A DNA stretch of 64,000 nt, taken from positions 62,001 to 126,000 of the forward strand of contig CANPGB010000005.1 of NCBI GenBank assembly GCA_947573485.1, in the 5' to 3' direction. Source of the DNA: an uncultured Porphyromonadaceae bacterium. Lineage in GTDB: Bacteria; Bacteroidota; Bacteroidia; Bacteroidales; Muribaculaceae. Both the position numbers and the translations under genes were made by a program. Each line of letters begins with the position of its first letter. The stretch's first letter is position 1. The notes under the pieces are model-generated. The model was given only the letters and a program-made list of their open reading frames with translations. It was not told the DNA's origin and ran no database searches. This document shows positions 7,849 to 16,589 of the stretch, one piece after another.

Positions 7849-8502
7849 ATGAAAGCTAAATATCTATTGCCGCTTGCCTTGGCAGCCGTTGCCGCCAACG
7901 GCGCGTTTGCCCAGAGCCCGGCGCCTCAGTTCGGCATCCATGCCGCCATGGAAGTCACCCTACCCTCGGGCGCGAGCGACATATACAAGAGCGGCGCAGG
8001 CCTCACCTTGGGAGCCTATTACCGGTTGCCCTTCGCAAAACGTTTCTATTTTGAGCCGGGGCTGCTTTTCAACTACACGGCAATGTCGTCGAAAGACCTC
8101 GTGACCTTCGACGACCAATATTTCTATGAGGGCGCCGCCAACCTCTACGGCATCCGCATCCCGCTTACCGTAGGTTACAACTTCGATGTGAGCGATATTG
8201 TATCGCTACACTTCTCTACCGGCCCGTGGATAAACGTGAATATCTCGGCACAACAGAAACTGCTCCCTAACTTCAGCGCTCCCGAGACCGTGCCCGACCG
8301 CACAATAAACCTGTTCAACTACGGCTGGAAACGCGTCGACGCGCTATGGGGAATCTCTCTCGGAGCCACATTCGCCGACAACTACTATGTGGGTATAACC
8401 ACCGGAGTGGCCTTCACGCCTTTGGCAAGCTTCGGCAACCGCGACAAAAAGATACGCATACACCGCAATACGGTAGCCATTAGCTTAGGCTACCGCTTCT
8501 GA
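7849..8502 (+). CDS. Outer-membrane beta-barrel protein (PorT/OmpX-like)
   Basis: A 217-residue protein with a signal peptide (residues 1-21, ANGAFAQ). The mature part alternates polar and aromatic residues in about eight strands: FGIHAAMEVTL, LTLGAYYRLPF, YFEPGLLFNY, IRIPLTVGYNF, VSLHFSTGPWINV and others. It ends in AISLGYRF, a terminal aromatic that fits BamA-dependent insertion. This matches the outer-membrane beta-barrel domain (PF13568) common in Bacteroidota. The cargo or role is unknown. It lies divergent from the LytS kinase and converges with uvrA, whose stop is 5 nt away. Confidence 0.85.
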   Translation: MKAKYLLPLALAAVAANGAFAQSPAPQFGIHAAMEVTLPSGASDIYKSGAGLTLGAYYRLPFAKRFYFEPGLLFNYTAMSSKDLVTFDDQYFYEGAANLYGIRIPLTVGYNFDVSDIVSLHFSTGPWINVNISAQQKLLPNFSAPETVPDRTINLFNYGWKRVDALWGISLGATFADNYYVGITTGVAFTPLASFGNRDKKIRIHRNTVAISLGYRF

Positions 8503-8507
8503 CCCGC

Positions 8508-11282
8508 TTATAACTTTTCACGGAGAAAACGCCCGGTGACGCTGGCCTCGTTAGCGGCCACTTCCTCGGGCGTTCCTGTTGCCACTATGTTGCCACCGGC
8601 GTCGCCGCCGTCAGGGCCGAGATCTATGATATGGTCGGCGCACTTTATAACGTCGAGGTTATGCTCCACTATCACAAGCGTGTGCCCTAAGGCAATGAGG
8701 TCGTCAAAAGCCTTGAGAAGCAGGTGAATATCGTGGAAGTGCAGGCCTGTTGTAGGTTCGTCGAAGATGAACAGCTGCGGCGCCGACTTTCCCTGGGCGA
8801 GAAAGTAGGCAAGCTTCACGCGCTGGTTTTCACCGCCGGAGAGAGTCGATGACGATTGCCCGAGTTTGATATACCCCAGGCCGACATCGTGTAGAGGCTT
8901 GAGGCGCTGAACTATACGGCGCTCGGTGGCACCATCGGCGGCCGAGAAAAATTCTATGGCATCGTCGACTGTCATCTCAAGAATATCGTAGATGTTCTTG
9001 TCGCGGTATTTCACTTCGAGCACCTCACGTTTGAAGCGCTTGCCGTGGCACTCCTCGCACTCTATAGTGACATCGGCAAGGAACTGCATCTCTACGGTTA
9101 TATACCCTTCGCCCTTGCAGGCCTCGCACCGGCCACCCTCGGCGTTGAAAGAGAAATACCCTGCGGGGATATCCATTTGTTTGGCGGCCTGCTGCGATGC
9201 CATGAGGGTGCGGATCTCATCGTAGGCCTTGAGATAGGTGGCGGGGTTGGAGCGCGACGAACGGCCTATGGGATTCTGGTCGACGAACACCACGCCCGAA
9301 ATACGCTGCAAGTCGCCCGAGAGTCCGGCGAAAGCCCCCGGAGCATCGCCCTCACCGTTGCAGTGGCGGGCGAGAGCGCGCCAGAAAATATCGCGTACGA
9401 GAGTCGATTTTCCCGAACCGCTCACGCCGGTTACGCAAGTCATGACCCCGAGCGGAAAATCAACAGTCACATCTTTGAGGTTGTGCTCGGTGGCATCGTT
9501 CACACGTATGTAATCGCGCCATTTGCGTCGCGAGGTCGGAAGGGCAATCTGCATCTGCCCTGTAAGATATTTCATGGTGAAGCTGTCGGGGGCTGAGGTA
9601 ATATCGTCGGGAGTGCCTTGGTACACAATCCGCCCACCGCCGGTACCGGCCGCCGGCCCCACGTCGATGAGTCTGTCGGCGGCACGCATAATATCTTCGT
9701 CATGCTCTACCACAACCACCGTATTGCCAAGCTTCTGCAGTTTGCGCAGAACACCTATGAGGCGCTCGGTGTCGCGCGAGTGCAGCCCAATCGAAGGCTC
9801 GTCGAGGATATAGAGCGACCCTACAAGACTGCTGCCCAGCGATGTGGCAAGGTTTATTCGCTGACTCTCACCGCCCGAAAGACTGTTGCTGAGGCGGTCG
9901 AGGGTCAGGTAGCCCAAGCCTATGTCGACAAGAAAGGTGAGTCGCTTGGTGATTTCGGTGAGCAGGCGCTCGGCAATGGCAGCATCGCGCTCGTCGAGCT
10001 TCAGCTCACTGAACCATTTCAAGAGCTCATGCACAGGCTTGGTAACAAGCTCGGTGATAGTGGCTCCTGCCACCTTCACATACGACGCCTCGGGGCGCAG
10101 ACGTGTGCCGTGACAGGCACGGCAGGTAGTCTTGCCACGGTAGCGTGCAAGAATCATACGGAATTCAATGGCAGCTCGGCGCGACGCAACCTCGGCAAAG
10201 AAGTCGTTTATACCCAGCAACTTCTTGCCGTCGCCCTCCCAAAGGAGGCGTTTCTGCTCTTCGGGCAGTTTATTGTAGGGCGTATGTATGTCGAACCCCT
10301 TGGCTTCGTGTATGAAAGCCGTGCGCCACTTTGCCGACGAGGGGCCGCGCCACGGAGCCACGGCACCGTCGTAGAGCGATAGCGCCGGATTGGGAATCAC
10401 AAGATTCTCGGCAATGTCGAGGGTCTTTCCGAAGCCCTCACACACGGGGCAGGCGCCCATGGGGTTGTTGAAGTTGAACATTTGGTCGGAGACCTCGGCA
10501 AAAGTTATGCCGTCGGCCTCGAAGCGCTTTGAGAAGGTATGGCGCACCACTTCGCCGGAGTCTTTCCATACGAGAAGCGCGCACTCATCGTGCCCCTCGA
10601 AGAAAGCTGTCTCCACCGATTCGGCCAGGCGCGAGAGTTCGTCGCCCTCGTAGGCAACGGCGAGGCGGTCAACCAGGAGGTCGGGCAACTGCTCACCTTC
10701 GGTGCGGAACTCATCCATAGGCACGAAGTTATTGTCGGCATCCACCACGCGCGAGTAGCCCTCCTTGGCATAAATTTCAAGCTGAGTGGCAAGATTGCGC
10801 CCCTCGGGCAGTCGAATTGGAGCGATTACGGCAATGCGGGTGCCCTCGGCATACGAACGGGCGGCAGCAATAACATCTTCTACCGAGTGTTTCTTGACGA
10901 GCTCACCGCTCACGGGCGAGTAAGTGCGCCCTACCCTGCCAAAGAGCATGCGCATATAATCGTAAATTTCGGTCGAGGTGCCGACGGTGGAGCGCGGATT
11001 GCGCGTATTCACCTTCTGCTCAATGGCAATCGCCGGTGGCAGGCCTCGGATAAAGTCGCACTCGGGCTTGCGCAGCTTGCCCATAAACTGACGGGCATAA
11101 GCCGAAAGACTCTCCACATAGCGCCTGCGACCTTCGGCATAAAGGGTGTCGAAAGCCAATGACGATTTTCCCGACCCCGAGAGGCCGGTGATAACTACAA
11201 GTTGGTTGCGGGGAATCTCAACATCTACGTTTTTCAGATTATTTACCCTTGCACCTTTTACTATTATATTGGAAACTGCCAT
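8508..11282 (-). CDS. uvrA: Excinuclease ABC subunit A (UvrA), variant first zinc module
   Basis: A 924-residue UvrA of near-normal length. It recognises DNA damage and loads UvrB in nucleotide excision repair. Walker A motifs are GLSGSGKS (residues 33-40) and, in the second half, GVSGSGKS. Signature motifs are [11 protein letters not shown] and [11 protein letters not shown], and Walker B regions are [11 protein letters not shown] and [11 protein letters not shown]. The UvrB-binding domain (about 120-245) is present. The second zinc module is intact (CEACKGEG ... CEECHGKRF). In the first module the usual CxxC before the FSFN motif is missing: the segment reads RFEADGIT, followed only by ACPVCEG at 277-283. 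This looks like a Bacteroidota UvrA subtype. It is transcribed alone. Confidence 0.95.
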   Translation of the reverse strand: MAVSNIIVKGARVNNLKNVDVEIPRNQLVVITGLSGSGKSSLAFDTLYAEGRRRYVESLSAYARQFMGKLRKPECDFIRGLPPAIAIEQKVNTRNPRSTVGTSTEIYDYMRMLFGRVGRTYSPVSGELVKKHSVEDVIAAARSYAEGTRIAVIAPIRLPEGRNLATQLEIYAKEGYSRVVDADNNFVPMDEFRTEGEQLPDLLVDRLAVAYEGDELSRLAESVETAFFEGHDECALLVWKDSGEVVRHTFSKRFEADGITFAEVSDQMFNFNNPMGACPVCEGFGKTLDIAENLVIPNPALSLYDGAVAPWRGPSSAKWRTAFIHEAKGFDIHTPYNKLPEEQKRLLWEGDGKKLLGINDFFAEVASRRAAIEFRMILARYRGKTTCRACHGTRLRPEASYVKVAGATITELVTKPVHELLKWFSELKLDERDAAIAERLLTEITKRLTFLVDIGLGYLTLDRLSNSLSGGESQRINLATSLGSSLVGSLYILDEPSIGLHSRDTERLIGVLRKLQKLGNTVVVVEHDEDIMRAADRLIDVGPAAGTGGGRIVYQGTPDDITSAPDSFTMKYLTGQMQIALPTSRRKWRDYIRVNDATEHNLKDVTVDFPLGVMTCVTGVSGSGKSTLVRDIFWRALARHCNGEGDAPGAFAGLSGDLQRISGVVFVDQNPIGRSSRSNPATYLKAYDEIRTLMASQQAAKQMDIPAGYFSFNAEGGRCEACKGEGYITVEMQFLADVTIECEECHGKRFKREVLEVKYRDKNIYDILEMTVDDAIEFFSAADGATERRIVQRLKPLHDVGLGYIKLGQSSSTLSGGENQRVKLAYFLAQGKSAPQLFIFDEPTTGLHFHDIHLLLKAFDDLIALGHTLVIVEHNLDVIKCADHIIDLGPDGGDAGGNIVATGTPEEVAANEASVTGRFLREKL

Positions 11283-11424
11283 TGTTATGCGTGTAATATA
11301 AAATGCAAATGAAAGTTATCAGAACTTTCGCGGAACTCAGAGCCCCCTCTTGCAGAAAGCCACAACTTAAAGTCTCGAAACCGCCTCAAAAATCAAAGCC
11401 GTATGTGGTGCCAATCCGTTCATA

Positions 11425-11781
11425 TCATCTGAACATTGAATTGAGGTGACGGGTTTGCAGCGATTTCAGATATGCGTCCGGATTCTTTGATTTGAAATAA
11501 TACCAGGCAAAGAAACGGTTGAGAGTATATAGATAGTCGCCCTCCGGCACCAGCAATCTCTTCCACGCCTCCTTTATTTTCTTATATGGGAAAATAAGGA
11601 ACAGCTGCTTTATTTCTTCAAGATCAAGGTATCGCAGAGTCATCGCGATAAGTTGATCATCGCAGAGATTCTTTAAAGAGACAGTTTCAGGGTCGTACGA
11701 CCAAAAGGCTTTCTCCTCCTTGAGTTGTTCAAGGAGTGTTCCTTTTATTTCTTTAATTCTGTCTTGACTCTTGACTATCAT
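11425..11781 (-). CDS. Orphan small protein, DUF6922-like (possible antitoxin relic)
   Basis: A 118-residue soluble protein without signal or membrane segments, rich in Lys, Leu and aromatic residues. The layout (an N-terminal FWSYDPET, a middle LRYLDLEEIKQLFLIFPYKK helix pair, a C-terminal LYTLNRFFAWYYF) resembles the small DUF6922-type proteins that often sit beside AbiEii-like nucleotidyltransferase toxins in Bacteroidota. No such toxin is next to it: its neighbours are uvrA and clpB. The gene is visibly more AT-rich and uses more A/T-ending codons than its neighbours, which suggests later acquisition. The family match is from memory and uncertain. Confidence 0.5.
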   Translation of the reverse strand: MIVKSQDRIKEIKGTLLEQLKEEKAFWSYDPETVSLKNLCDDQLIAMTLRYLDLEEIKQLFLIFPYKKIKEAWKRLLVPEGDYLYTLNRFFAWYYFKSKNPDAYLKSLQTRHLNSMFR

Positions 11782-11913
11782 AATGCAAAGTTACAATTTT
11801 CAGAGGCAAAAAACAAGAGAATTGAGCCCTATGAAATATAAACAAAGTTAAGGCTGCCTGCAATTTTGTCACAAAAATGCCATGGGCACGGAAATTGCAG
11901 TTAGTTTTACGCG

Positions 11914-11933
11914 GCTGCTTAAACAAAAGCAGC
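11914..11933 (+). promoter_or_regulatory. Inverted repeat in the clpB leader
   Basis: A 7-bp perfect stem (11914-11920 with 11927-11933) and an AAACAA loop lie 58 nt before the clpB ATG. It could be an operator or a leader hairpin; it does not match CIRCE. The rest of 11782-11990 is AT-rich without a promoter that fits well. Confidence 0.35.
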
Positions 11934-11990
11934 GCTTGATTTGTTAAAAAATCAGTAAATAAATTTAGATAATTCATCAATAAAAGCGAT

Positions 11991-14582
11991 ATGAATTTCA
12001 ACAGTTTCACAATAAAATCGCAAGAAGCAATCCAGAAGGCCGTGGAGATAACCCGCGGAGCAGGCAGCCAGGCCGTAGAGCCGGTGTGCCTCCTGAAAGG
12101 TGTGATTGACGAAGGTGAGTCGGTTGTGAAGTTTATCTTCCAGAAGATAGGCGCCAACCCGGCCACAGTAACACGTGCCGTCGACGCAGAGATAGCGCGT
12201 CTACCCAAGGTTTCAGGACAGGAACCTTACCTGAGCCGCAGTGCCAACGATGTGCTGCAGAAGTCGCTCGACATAGCCAAAAAGCAGGGCGACGAGTATG
12301 TGACCCTTGAGGCTCTTCTGCTCGCTCTTTTTGAGATAAACTCTCCTGCCTCTACAATCCTCAAGGATGCCGGCCTCGGCAAAAAAGAGCTCGAGGCTGC
12401 CATCGAGGAGCTTCGCAAAGGCAAGAAAGCCACCGACCAGGGTGCCGAAGAGAGCTACAACGCACTCTCGAAGTATGCAATCAACCTCAACGAACGTGCC
12501 CGCGCAGGTAAGCTCGACCCCGTTATCGGCCGCGATGAGGAAATCCGCCGTGTGCTTCAGATTCTGAGCCGCCGTACCAAGAACAACCCCATGCTCATCG
12601 GCGAACCCGGCACAGGTAAAACCGCAATTGCCGAAGGTCTCGCCCACCGCATTGTGCGCGGCGACGTGCCCGAGAACCTCCGCACCAAGCAGATTTACTC
12701 GCTCGACATGGGCGCCCTCGTGGCCGGTGCCAAATATAAAGGTGAGTTTGAAGAGCGCCTCAAAGCCATTGTCAACGAAGTGACCGGAGCCGACGGCGAG
12801 ATTATTCTCTTCATCGATGAAATCCACACTCTCGTGGGCGCAGGCAAGGGCGAAGGCGCCATGGACGCTGCCAATATCCTCAAGCCGGCACTCGCACGCG
12901 GCGAGCTCCGCAGCATAGGCGCGACAACCCTCGACGAGTATCAGAAATACTTCGAGAAAGACAAAGCTCTCGAACGCCGTTTCCAGAAAGTCATGGTCAA
13001 CGAGCCTGATGAGACCAGCGCCATAGCAATCCTCCGTGGCCTCAAAGAGCGCTACGAAAACCACCACAAGGTGCGTATCCGCGACGAGGCGATTATCGCC
13101 GCCGTGCAGCTCTCGGAGCGCTATATCACCGACCGTTTCCTCCCCGACAAGGCCATTGACCTTATCGACGAAGCCGCCTCGAAACTTAAACTCGAAATAG
13201 ACTCTGTACCCCAGGCTCTCGACGACATCACCCGCCGCATTGCACAGAAAGAAATCGAGCGTGAGGCTATCAAGCGCGAAGGTATGGACGACAAGGTGCG
13301 CGAAATTGAGCACGAAATTGCTTCGCTCCGCGAGGAAGAGAAAGAATACTCTGCCAAGTGGAAGGCCGAACGCGAGCTCATAAGCCGCATACAGCAGAAT
13401 AAGATTGACATCGAGCAACTTAACTTCGAAGCCGACAAGGCCGAGCGCGAAGGCGACTATGCTCGCGTGGCCGAAATCCGCTACTCCCGCATAGCCGAGA
13501 AGCAGAAGGAGATTGAAACCACCCAGGAGCAGCTCCGCATGATGCAGGGCGAGAAGTCGCTCATCAAAGAGGAGGTCGACGCCGAAGACATCGCCGATGT
13601 TGTATCGCGCTGGACCGGCATCCCCGTAAACAAAATGGTGCAGAGCGAGAAAGAGAAACTCCTCCACCTCGAAGAAGAACTTCACGACCGCGTAATCGGT
13701 CAGGACGAGGCTATCTCGGCTATCGCCGACGCCGTACGCCGCAGCCGCGCCGGTCTTAACGACCCCAAGCGTCCTATCGGCTCATTTATCTTCCTCGGCA
13801 CTACCGGTGTTGGTAAGACAGAGCTTGCCAAGGCTCTTGCCGAATACCTCTTCGACGACGAGAATATGATGACGCGTATCGACATGAGCGAGTATCAGGA
13901 GAAGCACTCAGTGTCGCGACTCGTAGGAGCGCCTCCGGGATACGTCGGTTATGACGAAGGCGGCCAGCTCACCGAGGCCGTGCGTCGCAAACCGTACTCC
14001 GTAGTGCTCTTCGACGAGATAGAGAAAGCTCACCCCGACGTGTTCAACATCCTGCTCCAGGTGCTCGACGACGGTCACCTTACCGACAACAAGGGCCGAA
14101 ACGTCAACTTCAAGAACACCATTATAATAATGACCTCCAACATGGGTTCCTCGCTTATCCGCGATAACTTCGCCAAGATCACACCCGAAAACCGTGTGGA
14201 GACTATCGAAAGCACCAAGCAGGCCGTGCTCGACATGCTCAAGCAGACCATACGCCCTGAGTTCCTCAACCGTATCGACGAGATAATAATGTTCACCCCG
14301 CTGAACCGCAACGAGATAGAGGAAATCGTAGGGCTCCAGATCAAGAGCATACAGAAGATGCTCGCGCACTCGTCGGGCATAGAGCTCAAGGTTACGCCCA
14401 AGGCTCTGTCGTTCCTCGCCGACGAAGGCTTCGACCCCGAGTTCGGCGCACGCCCGGTAAAACGAGCCATACACCGTCTGGTGCTCAACCAGTTGTCGAA
14501 AGACATCCTGGCTCAGAAAGTAGACCGCAGTCGACCCATAGTCATCGACGTGGAAGGCGACGACCTCATATTCAAAAACTAA
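11991..14582 (+). CDS. clpB: ATP-dependent chaperone ClpB
   Basis: An 863-residue AAA+ disaggregase of normal length that extracts polypeptides from aggregates together with DnaK. The N-domain has two Clp_N repeats (about 1-145). NBD1 has Walker A GEPGTGKT (204-211) and Walker [16 protein letters not shown]. The middle coiled-coil domain (about 410-525) is rich in Glu/Lys/Arg, the feature that separates ClpB from ClpC/ClpA. NBD2 has Walker A GTTGVGKT (603-610) and [16 protein letters not shown]. The C-terminal domain contains [13 protein letters not shown] and [13 protein letters not shown]. The ClpP-binding IGF loop is absent. It is followed after 26 nt by a small lipoprotein gene. Confidence 0.98.
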   Translation: MNFNSFTIKSQEAIQKAVEITRGAGSQAVEPVCLLKGVIDEGESVVKFIFQKIGANPATVTRAVDAEIARLPKVSGQEPYLSRSANDVLQKSLDIAKKQGDEYVTLEALLLALFEINSPASTILKDAGLGKKELEAAIEELRKGKKATDQGAEESYNALSKYAINLNERARAGKLDPVIGRDEEIRRVLQILSRRTKNNPMLIGEPGTGKTAIAEGLAHRIVRGDVPENLRTKQIYSLDMGALVAGAKYKGEFEERLKAIVNEVTGADGEIILFIDEIHTLVGAGKGEGAMDAANILKPALARGELRSIGATTLDEYQKYFEKDKALERRFQKVMVNEPDETSAIAILRGLKERYENHHKVRIRDEAIIAAVQLSERYITDRFLPDKAIDLIDEAASKLKLEIDSVPQALDDITRRIAQKEIEREAIKREGMDDKVREIEHEIASLREEEKEYSAKWKAERELISRIQQNKIDIEQLNFEADKAEREGDYARVAEIRYSRIAEKQKEIETTQEQLRMMQGEKSLIKEEVDAEDIADVVSRWTGIPVNKMVQSEKEKLLHLEEELHDRVIGQDEAISAIADAVRRSRAGLNDPKRPIGSFIFLGTTGVGKTELAKALAEYLFDDENMMTRIDMSEYQEKHSVSRLVGAPPGYVGYDEGGQLTEAVRRKPYSVVLFDEIEKAHPDVFNILLQVLDDGHLTDNKGRNVNFKNTIIIMTSNMGSSLIRDNFAKITPENRVETIESTKQAVLDMLKQTIRPEFLNRIDEIIMFTPLNRNEIEEIVGLQIKSIQKMLAHSSGIELKVTPKALSFLADEGFDPEFGARPVKRAIHRLVLNQLSKDILAQKVDRSRPIVIDVEGDDLIFKN

Positions 14583-14608
14583 CCATAATTAAATTTAACA
14601 GTACTCTC

Positions 14609-15088
14609 ATGATTAAGAAACTAATGGCAGCTGCCCTCCTCGCCCTCCCTCTCATAGGCTTTGTGAGCTGCAGCGACAACAAGGACCTCCCCGATGTGGA
14701 CTATAACATCGAAATCGAAGGCGGCACGCGTGTCGACGGCTCGGTTTACGTAGTCCGCGGCGATACCCTCGAGGTAGAAAGCATTACCGTGAGCAACCGC
14801 GAAGAAGGCAAGGCCGCTATGATAACCTCGGCAGCCTACTACTGGGACGGCTACTATATCGGCACCGCCGTAATCGCCCCCTACGGCATGCAGATTATCA
14901 CCGATGAAGATACCGCTCTCGGCAAACACGCTCTCGACATCCAGACTCCTCTCTTCGCCGAAGACAAAGAAGCCGCCACGGCAGTCGTAGGCCTTCAGGT
15001 AGTGGTTGTAGAAAGCACTGAAGATATTCCGGGCGGAGGCGCCGAAACCTTCGTGGTAACACCTTCCACCCAAGGAAATCCTGATTGA
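14609..15088 (+). CDS. Small lipoprotein, function unknown
   Basis: A 159-residue lipoprotein. The signal peptide ends in a lipobox with Cys21 (LIGFVSC). The mature part is short beta strands with an acidic bias: YNIEIEGGTRVDGSVYVVRG, then EVESITVSN and a strand with AVVGLQVVVVES. The tail is GGGAETFVVTP. This looks like one Ig-like or beta-sandwich domain facing the periplasm or cell surface, but I do not recognise a family. The 26-nt gap after clpB and the terminator at 15114-15150 suggest it is read with clpB. Confidence 0.7.
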   Translation: MIKKLMAAALLALPLIGFVSCSDNKDLPDVDYNIEIEGGTRVDGSVYVVRGDTLEVESITVSNREEGKAAMITSAAYYWDGYYIGTAVIAPYGMQIITDEDTALGKHALDIQTPLFAEDKEAATAVVGLQVVVVESTEDIPGGGAETFVVTPSTQGNPD

Positions 15089-15113
15089 TAATTCATAAGA
15101 TAATTCCTTCAAT

Positions 15114-15150
15114 AAAGCGGGTGCGCCAAAAACCATGGCGCACCCGCTTT
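15114..15150 (+). terminator. Terminator after the clpB-lipoprotein unit
   Basis: A perfect 14-bp stem (15114-15127 with 15137-15150) and a 9-nt loop, ending in GCTTT. The A-rich left side could also serve the other strand. Confidence 0.85.
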
Positions 15151-15279
15151 GCTTTATACATCACGGACTCATTCCTACTAATCAACGCATTAGGATTCAT
15201 ACTCCTTTTCATCGCCAGCATATAAGGGCAGAGAAAATAACGCAGCCAATGTTAACACATGTTAAATATTGCGGGAAAA

Positions 15280-15311
15280 TTTGGAGAATCGAAAAAGTCG
15301 CCGTAACTTTG
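15280..15311 (+). promoter_or_regulatory. Promoter of tRNA-Glu
   Basis: A -33 TTTG (15280-15283), a 20-bp spacer and a -7 TAACTTTG (15304-15311). Expected start is about 10 nt before the mature tRNA. Confidence 0.8.
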
Positions 15312-15328
15312 CATCGCAAACGAGAAAA

Positions 15329-15401
15329 GGCGATTTAGTGTAGTGGCCTAGCACGCCACCCTCTCACGGTGGAGACCAGGGTTCGATTCCCTGATTCGCT
15401 A
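15329..15401 (+). tRNA. tRNA-Glu (anticodon CTC)
   Basis: A 73-nt cloverleaf. The anticodon stem CCACC/GGTGG encloses the 7-nt loop CTCTCAC with anticodon CTC, reading GAG. The T arm is CAGGG-TTCGATT-CCCTG. The acceptor arm pairs GGCGATT (15329-15335) with ATTCGCT (15394-15400), giving a G-U first pair and a U-U mismatch at the sixth pair; the discriminator base is A. CCA is not encoded. A terminator follows at 15412-15443. Confidence 0.92.
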
Positions 15402-15411
15402 CTCAAATCAC

Positions 15412-15443
15412 GAGGCAAGTTCCTGAAAGGTGCTTGCCTCTTT
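15412..15443 (+). terminator. Terminator after tRNA-Glu
   Basis: An 8-bp stem (15412-15419 with 15433-15440) followed by TTTGCTTG, placed 10 nt after the tRNA and before dinB. Confidence 0.75.
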
Positions 15444-15521
15444 GCTTGTTATAGGGTTTGTACACTGACTCAATTGTGTCCTGCCCTGCCTCTCTCAACT
15501 CCTCAAAAACGGTTTCTCATT

Positions 15522-16589
15522 GTGGTAAGAAAGATAATACATATCGACATGGACGCGTTCTACGCCTCGGTAGAACAGCGCGACGACCCCGCTCTCAAAG
15601 GGCAGCCAATAGCTGTGGGGCAGGCCGACGGCCGCGGCGTGGTGTGCGCGGCGAGCTACGAAGCACGCCGCTTCGGGGTGCGCTCGGCCATGTCATCATC
15701 AAAAGCCCGCAAGCTATGCCCCTCGCTGGTCTTTGTCGACTGTCGCTTTGACGTATACAAGGCTGTGTCGGCTCAGATACACGAAATATTCCACCGCTAT
15801 ACCGATATTATCGAACCGATATCGCTCGACGAAGCCTTCCTCGACGTTACCGAAAACCACCGGGGCATGCCGCTTGCACTCGACATCGCACGCGAAATCA
15901 AAAAGGCAGTGCGCGAAGAACTCGGACTCGTGGCTTCGGCAGGTGTCTCATATAATAAATTCCTGGCAAAGATAGCATCGGACTACCGCAAGCCCGACGG
16001 CTTGTGCGTGATTCCGCCCGAACGGGCAGCCGACTTCATAGCCAAGATGCCCGTAGAGAGTTTCTGGGGCGTAGGCCCCGTGACAGCTTCCAAGATGCAC
16101 GCGCTCGGGATATATACCGGTGCCGACCTACGAAACCTCTCGGTGCCGGAGCTGCGCCTCTACTTCGGCAAGGCCGGACGGCAGTATTACGATTTCGCGC
16201 GCGGAATCGACAACCGCCCCGTAGAGGCTTTCAGAGTACGCAAGTCGATAGGCTGCGAGCGCACCCTCGACACTGATGTTAGCGACAGCGCTGAACTCGA
16301 TGCCGTGCTCGTGGCTCTTGCCGACGAACTTGAGCGGCGGGTGGCGGCCAAGAAATTTACGGGCACTACCCTCACCCTGAAACTGCGCACCTCCGATTTC
16401 GCCACTATAACGCGCAGCGAATCGGGGGTGAGCGAAACGGCTCTTGCGGCCGACTACCTCGCCATTGCCAGGCGCCTAATGGAAAAGGCCGGCCTGCGTA
16501 AACCATTGCGCCTGCTCGGCCTTTCCCTGTCACGCGCCGGGGGTGACTCGCGCCACGACAATCCCCTGCAACTTACTTTTGAGTTGTAG
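15522..16589 (+). CDS. dinB: DNA polymerase IV (Y-family, translesion)
   Basis: A 355-residue Y-family polymerase, usual length for DinB. The start is the GTG at 15522, giving VVRKIIHIDMDAFYASVEQ, the conserved N-terminus; the frame stays open upstream but only through the tRNA and its terminator. Catalytic acidic residues are in HIDMDAFY and PISLDEAFLDVT. The steric-gate and fingers region is VVCAASYEARRFGVRSAM, and the thumb has GVSYNKFLAKIASDYRKPDG. The C-terminal little-finger domain (about 230-345) is complete. There is no obvious beta-clamp motif at the very end. The last 17 nt overlap the 3' end of the opposing efflux pump gene. Confidence 0.95.
   Translation: MVRKIIHIDMDAFYASVEQRDDPALKGQPIAVGQADGRGVVCAASYEARRFGVRSAMSSSKARKLCPSLVFVDCRFDVYKAVSAQIHEIFHRYTDIIEPISLDEAFLDVTENHRGMPLALDIAREIKKAVREELGLVASAGVSYNKFLAKIASDYRKPDGLCVIPPERAADFIAKMPVESFWGVGPVTASKMHALGIYTGADLRNLSVPELRLYFGKAGRQYYDFARGIDNRPVEAFRVRKSIGCERTLDTDVSDSAELDAVLVALADELERRVAAKKFTGTTLTLKLRTSDFATITRSESGVSETALAADYLAIARRLMEKAGLRKPLRLLGLSLSRAGGDSRHDNPLQLTFEL

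Noticed and set aside
12213-13685. 490-codon minus-strand frame opposite clpB
   Set aside because: Shadow of clpB for the same codon-bias reason; no signal peptide, domain or promoter.
15369-15521. N-terminal extension of dinB by 51 codons from an ATG inside the tRNA
   Set aside because: It would start within the tRNA and run through its terminator; the conserved polymerase IV N-terminus begins at the GTG at 15522.
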